From contig NZ_LVHI01000032.1 of the NCBI RefSeq assembly GCF_001645385.1, positions 62,001-126,000 of the forward strand: a stretch of 64,000 nt of DNA, written 5' to 3'. The stretch comes from Rhodococcoides kyotonense. GTDB taxonomy: Bacteria > Actinomycetota > Actinomycetes > Mycobacteriales > Mycobacteriaceae. Below the pieces are notes generated by a model that made no database searches, had not been told where the DNA came from, and saw only the letters and a list, made by a program, of their open reading frames with translations. Below, one piece after another: positions 54,596-63,689 of this stretch. Both the position numbers and the translations under genes were made by a program. Every line of letters starts with the position of its first letter. Position 1 is the first letter of the stretch.

Positions 54596-55905
54596 GTCAG
54601 ACACCGCTCGATCGCGTCCACACCCCGATCCAGTTCGTCCTCGGTGACCGTCAGCGCAGGCCGGAACCGTACGGCTCGCTCCCCACAACCGAGGACGAGA
54701 ACATGTTCGACGACGCGAAGATCGTCGAGGAGTCGGTCGCGCGAGGCCGCGTCGGGCATCGTGAAGGCGCACATCAGACCGCGGCCACGGACCTGCGTGA
54801 TCGCCGAATGCCGCGAGGCCGCACCCTGCAACCTGGTCAGCAGATGCTCGCCCAGCACCGCGGCTCGCGCGACGAGCTGCTCCGATTCCATGACCTCCAG
54901 GATTCGACGCGCACGCACCATGTCCGTGAGGTTGCCGCCCCATGTGGAGTTCAGACGCGACGACACGGCGAACACGTTGTCGGCGATCTCGTCGACGCGT
55001 CCGCCGGCCATGATCCCGCAGACCTGGACTTTCTTGCCGAAGGCCACGACGTCGGGGTTCAGGCCGAGTTGCTGGAAGGCCCAGTTGGTTCCGGTCGTTC
55101 CGGCGCCCGTCTGCACCTCGTCGACGACGAACAGTGCGTCGAACTCGTGGCACATGTCCTGTAGCTGCTGTAGGAACTGCGGGCGGAAGTGATTGTCACC
55201 GCCTTCGCCCTGGATGGGTTCGACAATGGCGCAGGCGATGTCGTGCGGATTGGCCTCGAACGCGACGCGGGCCGCGGTGAGGGCGTCGGCCTCGACGGCA
55301 TCCATGTCGACGTCGGATCCGATGAACGGGGACGGAATTCGGGGCCAGTCGAACTTGGGGAAGCGGGCTACCTTGTTCGGGTCGGTGTTGGTGAGCGACA
55401 TCGTGTATCCCGTGCGCCCGTGGAACGCGTGCTCGAGATGCATGACCTGGCTGCCTGGGGAACTGATCCCGTGCGCCTCGTTCCAGCGTGACTTCCAGTC
55501 GAAGCAGACTTTCAACGCGTTCTCTACGGCCAGGCCGCCGCCCTCGACGAAGAACAGATGCGGCAGACGCGCATCGCCGAGAACGCGCGAGAAGGTGTCG
55601 ACGAACCGAGCCATCGCGACGGTGTAGATGTCGGAATTACTGGGCTTGTTGACGGCGGCCTGCATCAGATCGGCGCGGAACGCTGCGTCGTCGACCAGAC
55701 CGGGATGGTTCATTCCCAGCGCGGACGACGCGAAGAAGGTGAACAGGTCGAGGTACTCGGTGCCGTCGCGCGCGTCGACGAGCGTGCATCCGCGCGACGC
55801 ATCGAGGTCGAGCACCACCTCGAAACCGTCGGCGAGCATGTGGCGACGAAGAGTGTCGTGCACGTCGTCGGCGCGGATCTCCTGGCGATGTAATACCTGC
55901 GTCAT
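54583..55905 (-). CDS. lat: L-lysine 6-aminotransferase
   Basis: 440 residues. Class III aminotransferase with PLP lysine Lys291 (AFGKKVQVCG), EPIQGEGGDNHF, and the LAT-type phrase FFVEGGGLAVENALKVCFDWK. It transfers the epsilon-amino group of lysine to 2-oxoglutarate, giving 2-aminoadipate semialdehyde. Divergent from an ALDH7-like dehydrogenase that would oxidise that product. In mycobacteria lat is next to the Lrp/AsnC gene lrpA; no such gene is seen here. Confidence 0.93.
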   Translation of the reverse strand: MTQVLHRQEIRADDVHDTLRRHMLADGFEVVLDLDASRGCTLVDARDGTEYLDLFTFFASSALGMNHPGLVDDAAFRADLMQAAVNKPSNSDIYTVAMARFVDTFSRVLGDARLPHLFFVEGGGLAVENALKVCFDWKSRWNEAHGISSPGSQVMHLEHAFHGRTGYTMSLTNTDPNKVARFPKFDWPRIPSPFIGSDVDMDAVEADALTAARVAFEANPHDIACAIVEPIQGEGGDNHFRPQFLQQLQDMCHEFDALFVVDEVQTGAGTTGTNWAFQQLGLNPDVVAFGKKVQVCGIMAGGRVDEIADNVFAVSSRLNSTWGGNLTDMVRARRILEVMESEQLVARAAVLGEHLLTRLQGAASRHSAITQVRGRGLMCAFTMPDAASRDRLLDDLRVVEHVLVLGCGERAVRFRPALTVTEDELDRGVDAIERCLTQAG

Positions 55906-56020
55906 GAAACCAAGATACGCGCCGAAATTTCGTAATCAACGGCTTTTTGCAGGAAAATATCCGGTAGAACACCGCGTCGATTACGTTCGTAGTCGTCGTT
56001 CCCCACCGAAAGGTAGTGCC

Positions 56021-57586
56021 ATGTCTGTCCTCGGCGACCAGTCTTCGACCGTCAGCCACGACGAACTGAGCGTCAGGACTCGCGCCATCCTGGAGCGTCT
56101 CGGCGTCGACGTGGATCTCGACGTTCCGCGCTCGCACGAGACGATCGTCGCCCGATCGCCCATCACGGGCGGAAATCTCGCGTCGCTTCGCGCGGCCGAC
56201 GCGTCGGACGTGGACGCGGTGCTGGCCGACGCAAGGACCGCCTTCGCCGAATGGTCGACGGTCCCTGCCCCGGTACGCGGCGGGCTGATTCGCGAACTCG
56301 GTGAACTGCTGCGCGAGCACAAGGACGATCTGGGCGCACTGGTGTCGATCGAAGCCGGAAAGATCGTGTCCGAGGGCCTCGGCGAGGTCCAGGAGATGAT
56401 CGACATCTGTGACTTCGGCGTCGGACTGTCCCGTCAGCTCTACGGCAACACCATCGCGACCGAGCGACCCGGCCATCGCATGATGGAACAGTGGCACCCG
56501 CTCGGCGTCGTCGGCGTCGTCACGGCGTTCAATTTTCCGGTGGCCGTGTGGTCCTGGAATGCGGTGCTGGCGTTGGTCGCCGGTGACACCGTCGTCTGGA
56601 AGCCGTCGGAGAAGACGCCGTTGACCGCACTCGGCGTCCACGCGTTGTTCCAGCGTGCGGCAGCCAAGGCCGGTGTGGACCCGAAGGTCGCGCAACTGCT
56701 CATCGGCGATCGCGTCGCAGGGCAAGCGCTCGTGGACGATTCGCGTGTCGCGCTGCTGTCCGCGACGGGGTCGACCCGAATGGGACGCGAGGTGGCCCCT
56801 CGCGTCGCCCAGCGCTTCGGGCGCGTGCTGCTCGAACTCGGTGGCAACAATGCGGCCGTCGTGACGCCGTCGGCGGATCTGGATCTCACGACGCGCGGCA
56901 TCGTCTTCTCGGCGGCAGGCACTGCCGGACAACGGTGTACGTCGCTGCGACGCGTCATCGTGCACTCGTCGATCGCCGACGAACTCGTCGATCGCATCGC
57001 ACAGGCCTACGAATCACTCTCCATCGGTTCGCCTTTGGAGTCGGACACACTCGTCGGGCCGCTGATCGATGCGCCCGCGTTCGCGGGGTTCAAGAAGGCG
57101 ATCGACGCGGCAGTCGCGTCGGGTGGCGAGATCCGAGCGGGCGGACAGCGCGTCGACGATTTCGGTGAGAACGCGTACTACGTTCAGCCGACCATCATTT
57201 CGATGCCGGACCAGGCGGACATCGTGCGGCACGAGACGTTCGCTCCGATTCTGTACGTGCTCACCTACGACACCCTCGACGAGGCCATCGCGCTGCACAA
57301 CGATGTGCCGCAGGGGCTTTCGTCGTCGATCTTCACGACGGATCTTCGAGAAGCCGAGCGGTTCCTGTCGGTCACCGGATCGGACTGCGGCATAGCGAAC
57401 GTCAACATCGGCCCGTCCGGAGCGGAGATCGGTGGCGCGTTCGGCGGTGAGAAGGAAACCGGCGGCGGACGCGAATCGGGTTCGGACGCATGGAAGTCCT
57501 ACATGCGCCGGGCGACCAACACGGTCAACTACTCGAACGAACTGCCGCTCGCGCAGGGAGTGCGCTTCGCGCCCGTGCATGGATAG
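56021..57586 (+). CDS. Aldehyde dehydrogenase, probable 2-aminoadipate-semialdehyde dehydrogenase (ALDH7-like)
   Basis: 521 residues from ATG 56021 (GAAAGG upstream). Catalytic residues: Asn171 (TAFNFPVAVW), Lys194 (VVWKPSEKTP), Glu272 (LELGGNN) and Cys306 (GQRCTSLRR). FNFPVAVWSWN and GGAFGGEKETGGGRESGSD are typical of the ALDH7/antiquitin (AmaB) group. With lat on the other side of a 115-base shared promoter region, it should finish the conversion of lysine to 2-aminoadipate using NAD(P)+. A repeat array follows 32 bases after the stop. Confidence 0.87.
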   Translation: MSVLGDQSSTVSHDELSVRTRAILERLGVDVDLDVPRSHETIVARSPITGGNLASLRAADASDVDAVLADARTAFAEWSTVPAPVRGGLIRELGELLREHKDDLGALVSIEAGKIVSEGLGEVQEMIDICDFGVGLSRQLYGNTIATERPGHRMMEQWHPLGVVGVVTAFNFPVAVWSWNAVLALVAGDTVVWKPSEKTPLTALGVHALFQRAAAKAGVDPKVAQLLIGDRVAGQALVDDSRVALLSATGSTRMGREVAPRVAQRFGRVLLELGGNNAAVVTPSADLDLTTRGIVFSAAGTAGQRCTSLRRVIVHSSIADELVDRIAQAYESLSIGSPLESDTLVGPLIDAPAFAGFKKAIDAAVASGGEIRAGGQRVDDFGENAYYVQPTIISMPDQADIVRHETFAPILYVLTYDTLDEAIALHNDVPQGLSSSIFTTDLREAERFLSVTGSDCGIANVNIGPSGAEIGGAFGGEKETGGGRESGSDAWKSYMRRATNTVNYSNELPLAQGVRFAPVHG

Positions 57587-57615
57587 TCGAACCATAGGGC
57601 AACCAACCACGCACA

Positions 57616-57717
57616 ACGGGAGTGGAGCCTGCAGGAACGACCCATACAACGGGAGTGGAGCCTGCAGGAACGACCCATACAACGGGAGTGGAGCCTGCAG
57701 GAACGACCCATACAAGG
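57616..57717. repeat. Three tandem 33-bp repeats between convergent genes
   Basis: Cores start at 57619, 57652 and 57685. The 28-bp core is identical to that of the array at 11480-11608, but the linker is only ACAAC. It fills the gap between the convergent ALDH and TetR genes. Confidence 0.92.
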
Positions 57718-57725
57718 GGTGTGCG

Positions 57726-58292
57726 TCAGCGCATCAATCCCTGCACCAGTGCGTCGACGATCTCGTCGGTCGACGTCTCCGGGTCGATCGGCATCGTCAG
57801 TCGGTCGAACAGCAATCCGTCGATCGCGTAGTGGAACAGCGCAACCTCCTTCGCGCCGCCCGGTAGGCCTGCCGCATGGTTGAATTCGACGTCCGCGCGG
57901 AAACCCGATCGCTGCCAGTCGCCGAGCAGCTCCCTGACCTCGGGACGTCTCGACGCCTCCAGCCGCAGCTCGAACAGCGCGAGCGTCACGTCGCGATTGT
58001 CGATCAGACGCGCGACGATGTCGCGGACGTAGTCGGCGAACAACTCGGCGCTCGGCACTCGCTCGGCGAGCGGCGCGTGCACCGTCGGGTCGGGTGCGAG
58101 GCGTTCCCCGATGCGCTCGATCAAGCCCGCGATGACGTCCTCGCGCGTCTTGAAGTAGTTCGACGCCGTGCCCCGGGGGACGGCTGCCTCGACGTCGATC
58201 GCGCGATGCGTCAGACCGCGGGCGCCCTCACGTGCGAGGACGCGCAGGCCGGCGTCGGCGAGCTCCGACCGTCTCTGCGGATTGCGTGCCAC
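57726..58292 (-). CDS. TetR-family transcriptional regulator
   Basis: 188 residues. N-terminal HTH (LADAGLRVLAREGARGLTHRAIDVEAAVPRGTASNYFKTREDV), then a helical ligand-binding domain. Divergent from the RibD/DHFR-like gene with 78 bases between starts, where two similar 14-bp palindromes are found; it most likely represses both. Ligand unknown. Confidence 0.88.
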   Translation of the reverse strand: MARNPQRRSELADAGLRVLAREGARGLTHRAIDVEAAVPRGTASNYFKTREDVIAGLIERIGERLAPDPTVHAPLAERVPSAELFADYVRDIVARLIDNRDVTLALFELRLEASRRPEVRELLGDWQRSGFRADVEFNHAAGLPGGAKEVALFHYAIDGLLFDRLTMPIDPETSTDEIVDALVQGLMR

Positions 58293-58312
58293 GGGAAAAG
58301 GCTAGCGCAACC

Positions 58313-58357
58313 ACGACAGATGTCGTAGTCTGCTCCTTGAACCACTACAGACGTCGT
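58313..58357. promoter_or_regulatory. Pair of TetR operators
   Basis: ACGACAGATGTCGT (58313-58326, perfect 6-bp arms) and ACTACAGACGTCGT (58344-58357, two differences), centres 31 bp apart, about three helical turns. They lie between the divergent TetR and reductase starts. Confidence 0.75.
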
Positions 58358-58370
58358 GAATGGAGAACCC

Positions 58371-58943
58371 ATGCGAGAACTGGTCTACTACGTCGCCGTC
58401 AGTCTCGACGGGTACATCGCGGCACCCGACGACACCTTCGACGCATTTCCGGTACAGGGCGATCACATCGACATGATCCTGCGCGAATACACCGACACCG
58501 TCCCGACGCTGGGGCTGCAGGCGCTCGGTCTCACGGCACCGCTCACACGGTTCGACACCGTGCTGATGGGGTGGAACACGTACGCCGCCGGGCTGCCCGC
58601 GGGCGCCACCGATCCGTATGCGCACCTGCGGCAGTACGTGTTCACGCGCAACCATTCGATCGACGAGCCGGGTGTCACGGTGACGTCGGACGATCCGGTG
58701 ACCGTCGTGCGGAAGCTGAAGATGGAGGAGGGAAGCGGTATCTACCTGTGCGGTGGCGGGGAACTCGCGTCGTCGCTGATCGACGAGATCGATCGGCTGA
58801 TTCTGAAGGTCAACCCGGTGTTGCTCGGGTCGGGCAAGAAGTTGTTCGCGGAGCGAGAGTACGACGTCACTACCGCGCGGTTGGTCGCGAGCACACCGTA
58901 CGAATCCGGCGTCGTGATCGACGAGTACACGATCGAACGGTGA
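58371..58943 (+). CDS. RibD C-terminal / dihydrofolate-reductase-like protein
   Basis: 190 residues from ATG 58371 (GGAG upstream). Fold signature: YYVAVSLDGYIAAPDD at the N-terminus, VLMGWNTYAAG, and YLCGGGELASSLIDEIDRLILKVNPVLLGSG, as in the RibD_C reductase group. NADPH-dependent reduction is likely, but the substrate is unknown; these stand-alone proteins are not the riboflavin enzyme. Controlled by the divergent TetR gene, which suggests a stress or detoxification role. Confidence 0.83.
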   Translation: MRELVYYVAVSLDGYIAAPDDTFDAFPVQGDHIDMILREYTDTVPTLGLQALGLTAPLTRFDTVLMGWNTYAAGLPAGATDPYAHLRQYVFTRNHSIDEPGVTVTSDDPVTVVRKLKMEEGSGIYLCGGGELASSLIDEIDRLILKVNPVLLGSGKKLFAEREYDVTTARLVASTPYESGVVIDEYTIER

Positions 58944-60110
58944 TCACTCCACCGAGATGCTGTGCGCCCGAAGCTGTTCTACGACGTCGTGCGACGGCCA
59001 GGCCGCAGCACGGAAGCGGGCGGGTTCCATACCCGGCATGGGCTCGATTCCGGTGATGCGTGCGACGTCCTCGAACTGCACGTAGAACATGTCCGACGCG
59101 CGACCGGCGAATGCGACGAGATCCGTTCGCGGGAGCGTGCAGTCGACGCCCTCGTCCCAGATGGTGACGGTGCGTGGACCGAACGGCGTCGTGATCACCG
59201 CTGCGGACCGGATCGTGATGGTGGTGCCGTCGAGATCGTATTGTCCGCGCAGCCAAACGGATTGAGCGTCGTACTCCCTCGCGATGTGCACGCACCGTGC
59301 CCGCGCGGCCTCGGCGCTGTCGGGCCGTACGGTGTCGAAGGTGACGATGTGTCCGTCGTCGTCGACCGTGTACGCCTGCGGCGAGAGCCCGCGTGCAGTG
59401 TGGGTGTACTGATGTTCGATCATCGAGAAGTGTCGGGCGAGGATCTCCTCGTCGTCACCGGGAACGACGTAGATCGTGTCGACGTCGGGAACGAAAGCCA
59501 CAGGTGCACAACCGAATCGCGATCGATGCGACGCGAGCCAGCCCGGGTCGAGCAACCAGGACGTGAAGTAGTTGCTGCCGCTGTCGACCAGACGCTGTAT
59601 CGCGCGGCCCTTCGTCGGATCGGCGTGCACCGTGATCGTCGCGAGATTGGATCGGGCTGCGGAGAACACGGTGGCGGGATCGACGCCCCATTCGGAGATG
59701 GTCTCCCAGGAAACGATGGTGCGCCGGCCCGGGGTGTCGACGGCCACGAGCTCGTCGACGAGGGGGAACACGCGTCGCGACACGAGGAGGCCGGGTGGGG
59801 GCGCGCCGATCGTGTACGTCGACGGTTTCAACACCGGGCGCAGACGGGGGAGCGCGACGTCCCAGCTGCCGGGGGCGTCGTTCGCTTCGATCATCGTGGC
59901 GACGAAGTGTTCGATGTGGGCCGACAGCTCGGCTTCCCCGTACGCGGCGGTCTCGGCGAACAGATTGTCCAGGTAGAGCACCGCGTCGCGGCCGTAGTAG
60001 ACGGCGAAATTCTCGGAGTCGTACATCGGGTCGGCGCCGCCCTCGACCCGGATGCGTTCGAGCACGAGGTATGCCAGCCGTGCCCTCGGGTCCACGCCGT
60101 TTGCCGCCAC
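58944..60110 (-). CDS. Uncharacterised soluble protein (DUF1444-like layout)
   Basis: 388 residues, no membrane segment or signal peptide. I do not recognise it with confidence. The N-terminal half (SENFAVYYGRDAVLYLDNLFAE, then a helical stretch) and the middle (WETISEWGVDPATVFSAARSNL, FVPDVDTIYVVPGDDEEI) recall YtpQ/DUF1444 proteins. The C-terminal part carries a separate beta-rich region (TITIRSAAVITTPFGPRTVTIWDEG). No catalytic motif is evident. The stop codon abuts that of the convergent reductase. Confidence 0.55.
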   Translation of the reverse strand: MAANGVDPRARLAYLVLERIRVEGGADPMYDSENFAVYYGRDAVLYLDNLFAETAAYGEAELSAHIEHFVATMIEANDAPGSWDVALPRLRPVLKPSTYTIGAPPPGLLVSRRVFPLVDELVAVDTPGRRTIVSWETISEWGVDPATVFSAARSNLATITVHADPTKGRAIQRLVDSGSNYFTSWLLDPGWLASHRSRFGCAPVAFVPDVDTIYVVPGDDEEILARHFSMIEHQYTHTARGLSPQAYTVDDDGHIVTFDTVRPDSAEAARARCVHIAREYDAQSVWLRGQYDLDGTTITIRSAAVITTPFGPRTVTIWDEGVDCTLPRTDLVAFAGRASDMFYVQFEDVARITGIEPMPGMEPARFRAAAWPSHDVVEQLRAHSISVE

Positions 60111-60192
60111 GCGGGAGATGGTAACCGGGCGCCCCGAGTATTTCGCTCCCTTACTCGACCGGATATGCGGGATCTTCGCGAATATCGTCGAA

Positions 60193-61050
60193 TCAGGGAG
60201 CGAAATGCACCCCTACGCGGTCGGCGGCCGCGCGGTGGAGGAACGGCTGCACGACGGCGGAGATCTCGTCGGCCTTGCGTTCGAACAGCGCGACCGTCCC
60301 GTGCTCCACGATGGTTGTCTCCACCCGCGTCACCTGCGACAGAGCGGACTCGAGCGGCGCGATGTTCGGCATCGCGAACGGATCGTCCGACGCGCCGAGC
60401 AGGAGTGTCGGCGCCGTGACGAGACCGATTCGGTCCTCGATGCGATAGCGGTCGCACGCCCGATGTCCCTCTGCCGGGTCGACGCCGTACGTCAGCGCGT
60501 CGTGCACGAAGCGGTTCAACAGATCCGCGGACGGCTGCGGGTAGTAGGGACGCCGCTTGTTCCACAACGTGTTCAGATGCGTGCCGTCGTCGGAGATGTT
60601 CGCCTTGTCGACGCCGTCGGGATTCTCGGGACGTGCACGACGCTCCGGGCCGGTGAACGGGCACGACGACAGCACCAGCGCGGTCACGTCGGTACTCACT
60701 TCGCCGTTCCCGGCCGCGGAGGCGACCTCGAGTGCGACCAGTCCGCCGGTGTGGTGACCGAGAAGGCTCACCTCGTCGATCCCGATCTCGTGCAGGAGCT
60801 CGTGGACGCCGCGTGCGTACAGCTCGATGGATTGCGGTGCAGGCACTTTGACGCTGGCCCCGAAGCCGACCATGTCCATGGCGATCACGCGATGCTCACG
60901 GGCCATCAGCGGTATGAATTCGCGGAACTCGTCGCCCGAGCGCGGCGCCTGATGCAGCAGCAGCAGGGCGGGGCCGTCGCCGGCTTCGACCACGTGGATC
61001 TGTCCGATCGGGCAATCGACGTAACGCGAACGCGTGTTCAACCTTGTCAC
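60193..61050 (-). CDS. Alpha/beta-fold hydrolase homologue lacking the usual nucleophile
   Basis: 285 residues. Fold landmarks: LLLLHQAPRSGDEFREFIPLM, AMDMVGFGASVKV, and a C-terminal acid/His region (LLGASDDPFAM, TTIVEHGTVALFE). At the nucleophile elbow the sequence is LLGHHTGG, so the nucleophile slot holds His100 instead of Ser, Asp or Cys. It may be non-hydrolytic or use another mechanism. Overlaps the MFS gene upstream by ATGA, so it is translated with it. Confidence 0.78.
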   Translation of the reverse strand: MTRLNTRSRYVDCPIGQIHVVEAGDGPALLLLHQAPRSGDEFREFIPLMAREHRVIAMDMVGFGASVKVPAPQSIELYARGVHELLHEIGIDEVSLLGHHTGGLVALEVASAAGNGEVSTDVTALVLSSCPFTGPERRARPENPDGVDKANISDDGTHLNTLWNKRRPYYPQPSADLLNRFVHDALTYGVDPAEGHRACDRYRIEDRIGLVTAPTLLLGASDDPFAMPNIAPLESALSQVTRVETTIVEHGTVALFERKADEISAVVQPFLHRAAADRVGVHFAP

Positions 61051-62300
61051 CTTTCAGCCCCGGCGAGGGGACGGGTCGTGACGACGAGACCGAGAGCGAC
61101 GGCTGCCGCTACGCCCATCATCGACGCTGTTGCCAGTGCATTGTTACCCAGGAGCCCGACGACCGGCGCGGCGGCGGCGGCGCACAGGAACTGGAATCCG
61201 CCGATCAGTGCCGATGCCGTGCCTGCGGTGTCGGGATGGCGGGCGAGTGCGAGCGCGGGAGCGTTCGGCATGACGGACCCCATCACGGCGAGCAGAAGGA
61301 GGACGGGAACACCGAACCCCGCGAGGCCACCTGTCTCCGTTGCAGCGAGAACGACGAAGACGCCGCCGACCAGCGTTCCCGCCGCGAGTGACGCCCGGAG
61401 TATTCCGTACGGGCTCCACCGCCGCAGCAGTACCACGTTCAGTTGCGACGATCCGATCAACACCGCTGCGCCGCAGGCGAAGAACACTCCGAACTGTCCC
61501 GGGGTGAGCTCGAACTGATTCTGCAGCACGAACGGAGACGATGCGATGTACGAGAACATGAGGATGCGACCGCATCCGCACACGATCACCATCCGCACGT
61601 ACGGCGAATCAGAGAACAACGTTCGATAGTTCCTCGCCATGACGCGCATCCGAGGTCGATGCCTCTTGACGGGCGGCAGCGTCTCCGGCATCGCCCACAC
61701 TCCGAGCGCGACGGAGATCAGCCCGAGGAGCGCGAGCACGAAGAAGATCGATCTCCACGACGCGAGGGAGACGACGAGTCCGCCGATAGTGGGCGCCAAC
61801 ACCGGCGCAACTCCCATCACCAGCATCAATCGGGAGATGACGACGGCCGCAGCGTGCCCGTCGAACAGGTCACGCACCACCGCGAGTGCCAGTACGGTAC
61901 CTGCGGCCGCGCCGAGACCCTGCAGCACGCGCAGCGCCGCCAGCGTCTCGATCGTCGGGGCGACAGCGCATCCCACGGATGCGACGACATGCATCGCGGA
62001 ACCGGCAATCAGCGGACGACGGCGGCCCAATGCGTCGGACAGCGGCCCGATGATCAACTGCCCCAATGCGAAACCGACGAGCGAGCCGGTGAGTGTGAAC
62101 TGCACCAGCTCGTCCGACGTACCCAGGTCGTGGGCGATGAACGGAAACGCCGACAGATACATGTCGATGGTGAACGGACCGAGGGCGGTCACCGCACCCA
62201 GGACGAGGACGAGCCGAAAGCGCGTCCAGCCCTGTGGTGTCGGTGTGGTGGTGTCAGTGCTGTTGGTCGAGGAATCCTGCGACGACGGCGTGGTAGTCAT
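61047..62300 (-). CDS. MFS multidrug exporter, Bcr/CflA family
   Basis: 417 residues, about 12 transmembrane helices after a Ser/Thr-rich N-terminus of 25 residues. Bcr/CflA marks: LGPFTIDMYLSAFPFIAHDLG, LGQLIIGPLSDALGRRRPLI, RVLQGLGAAAGTVLALAVVRD. Proton-driven export of drugs or metabolites. The start overlaps the upstream hydrolase by 47 bases; a later start is possible. Lies between two hydrolase genes in one probable operon. Confidence 0.88.
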   Translation of the reverse strand: MTTTPSSQDSSTNSTDTTTPTPQGWTRFRLVLVLGAVTALGPFTIDMYLSAFPFIAHDLGTSDELVQFTLTGSLVGFALGQLIIGPLSDALGRRRPLIAGSAMHVVASVGCAVAPTIETLAALRVLQGLGAAAGTVLALAVVRDLFDGHAAAVVISRLMLVMGVAPVLAPTIGGLVVSLASWRSIFFVLALLGLISVALGVWAMPETLPPVKRHRPRMRVMARNYRTLFSDSPYVRMVIVCGCGRILMFSYIASSPFVLQNQFELTPGQFGVFFACGAAVLIGSSQLNVVLLRRWSPYGILRASLAAGTLVGGVFVVLAATETGGLAGFGVPVLLLLAVMGSVMPNAPALALARHPDTAGTASALIGGFQFLCAAAAAPVVGLLGNNALATASMMGVAAAVALGLVVTTRPLAGAER

Positions 62301-63102
62301 GTGGCCGTTCTTCCTGAAGATGATGTGATGCCCGATCCATGACGTAGAGCTGGCCTCGCGGAACCATGCGCGCGAGCATCAGCGGGTAGTCGGGCGTCAG
62401 GAAGTCGTCGTACATTCCCCACGCGAACAGCACCGGGGCTTCGATCTGCCCCAATTCGGCTGTGAGGTCCTGCCATTCGCCTCGTGGGTTGTCCGACGCG
62501 GCCGCCAAGGCCATCTCGTCGGGGTCGAGGCTCTGCTCGTAGCGCATGTCGACGGTCTCGTCCGGGAGCGCATCGCCGTCGAACCATTCGAGGCGGGTGA
62601 TCAGTTCCCGCATCTTCTCGCGGGAGGGGCCGGTGCCGCCGTAGTAGACGTCCCGCGCGTTCCTACCGCGTCGGCCACCCTCGGGAAGCGGAGCGAGCGG
62701 GCCGTAGAAGACGGGCATGCTGCCGGTGACGACGAGCGAGCGAACGCGGGTCGGGTACTTCGCTGCGAGGTTGAGGGCAATGGTGCCTCCCCACGAGTTG
62801 CAGACGAAATCGGCACGGTCGATTCCCAGTTCGTCGAGAAGGGCCACCATCTTGGCCGCGTGGAAATCCCACATCGGCCCTTCGATGGTGCACTTGTCGG
62901 ACAGCCCGTACTGCGGGATGTCGACGAGAATCGCGCGCCGCGTCGACGCGAACATCGGGGCCACCGGGCCGAAGTCCGACCAGGCCGTGCAGCCAGGACC
63001 ACCTCCGTGAAGAAAGATGACCGGATCGCCGGATCCGAGATCGTGATAGTGAAACTTGACGCCGTCCGCCGTGGCGTACTGGCTCGGGGGTCGTTGTGCC
63101 AT
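62254..63102 (-). CDS. MhpC/HsaD-type alpha/beta hydrolase (C-C bond hydrolase-like)
   Basis: 282 residues. HGGGPGCTAWSDFGPVAPMF is the oxyanion loop typical of meta-cleavage-product hydrolases. Nucleophile Ser103 in VCNSWGGT (family usually GNSxGG), Asp in WGMYDDFLTPDYP and His in ASHHLQEERP complete the triad. Relatives cleave ring-fission products of aromatic compounds or steroids. No ring-cleavage dioxygenase is within the window, so the substrate is open. First gene of a probable three-gene operon with the exporter and the atypical hydrolase. Confidence 0.85.
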   Translation of the reverse strand: MAQRPPSQYATADGVKFHYHDLGSGDPVIFLHGGGPGCTAWSDFGPVAPMFASTRRAILVDIPQYGLSDKCTIEGPMWDFHAAKMVALLDELGIDRADFVCNSWGGTIALNLAAKYPTRVRSLVVTGSMPVFYGPLAPLPEGGRRGRNARDVYYGGTGPSREKMRELITRLEWFDGDALPDETVDMRYEQSLDPDEMALAAASDNPRGEWQDLTAELGQIEAPVLFAWGMYDDFLTPDYPLMLARMVPRGQLYVMDRASHHLQEERPHDYHAVVAGFLDQQH

Positions 63103-63203
63103 GGCGTCATTCCACCGCGTCGGGTGATCGACGGAAAGGGAACGGGTCCACTCTCCGGGCCGGGGTTCGTTCCGTGGCCGCGGACGTGACCTACCGTCGA
63201 GCT

Positions 63204-63689
63204 ATGAATCCTGACCTACACACTGCCGAGGAACGGGCACGCGCCGTGGTCGGTGTGCGCGAATCGCGTTCGCTGGGAACGCTGTCCGCCGATCATGCGG
63301 TGGCCTTCGCGCGTGCAGCCGCCGTCGACGAGCCCCGATACCTGGACCCGACGCGCGCGGATTTCGCCGTGCACCCGATGTACCTGCTGAGCATGCTGCG
63401 CGGTCACCAGGGAGGCGTCGACGACGACTACCGTCCCGACGGAATGTTCGCGGACGAGGTGCCCGGTACTGCTGGACTCGACGTGCGGTTGATGGCAGGC
63501 GGTCAGGCGATCGAGTTTCTTGCAGAGCCGGTGGTGGGTGAAACCGTCGACGCAGTACGCAATCTCGATGCGGTCACCGTCAAAGGTCGAACCGGTTCGC
63601 AGTTTCTGCTCCTCGAGACGGTCAAGGACTACGTCTCGTCCGGTGCGGGCACGCTGGCGCGTGTTCGCGAGACCTTCATCGTCCGATGA
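63204..63689 (+). CDS. MaoC-like hydratase, N-terminal half (FAS1-DH type)
   Basis: 161 residues from ATG 63204 (MNPDLHTAEERARAVVG). A single hot-dog domain of the non-catalytic kind: PTRADFAVHPMYLLSMLRG, DEVPGTAGLDVRLMAGGQAIEF, RTGSQFLLLETVKDYVS. It resembles the N-terminal half of HTD2/mesaconyl-CoA hydratase-like enzymes. The stop overlaps the ATG of the next gene, which encodes the catalytic half, so the two should form a heterodimer. Confidence 0.72.
   Translation: MNPDLHTAEERARAVVGVRESRSLGTLSADHAVAFARAAAVDEPRYLDPTRADFAVHPMYLLSMLRGHQGGVDDDYRPDGMFADEVPGTAGLDVRLMAGGQAIEFLAEPVVGETVDAVRNLDAVTVKGRTGSQFLLLETVKDYVSSGAGTLARVRETFIVR

Noticed and set aside
57616-57717. Possible CRISPR array
   Set aside because: The repeats are separated by only 5 bases (15 in the array at 11.5 kb), so there are no spacers, and no cas gene is in the window.
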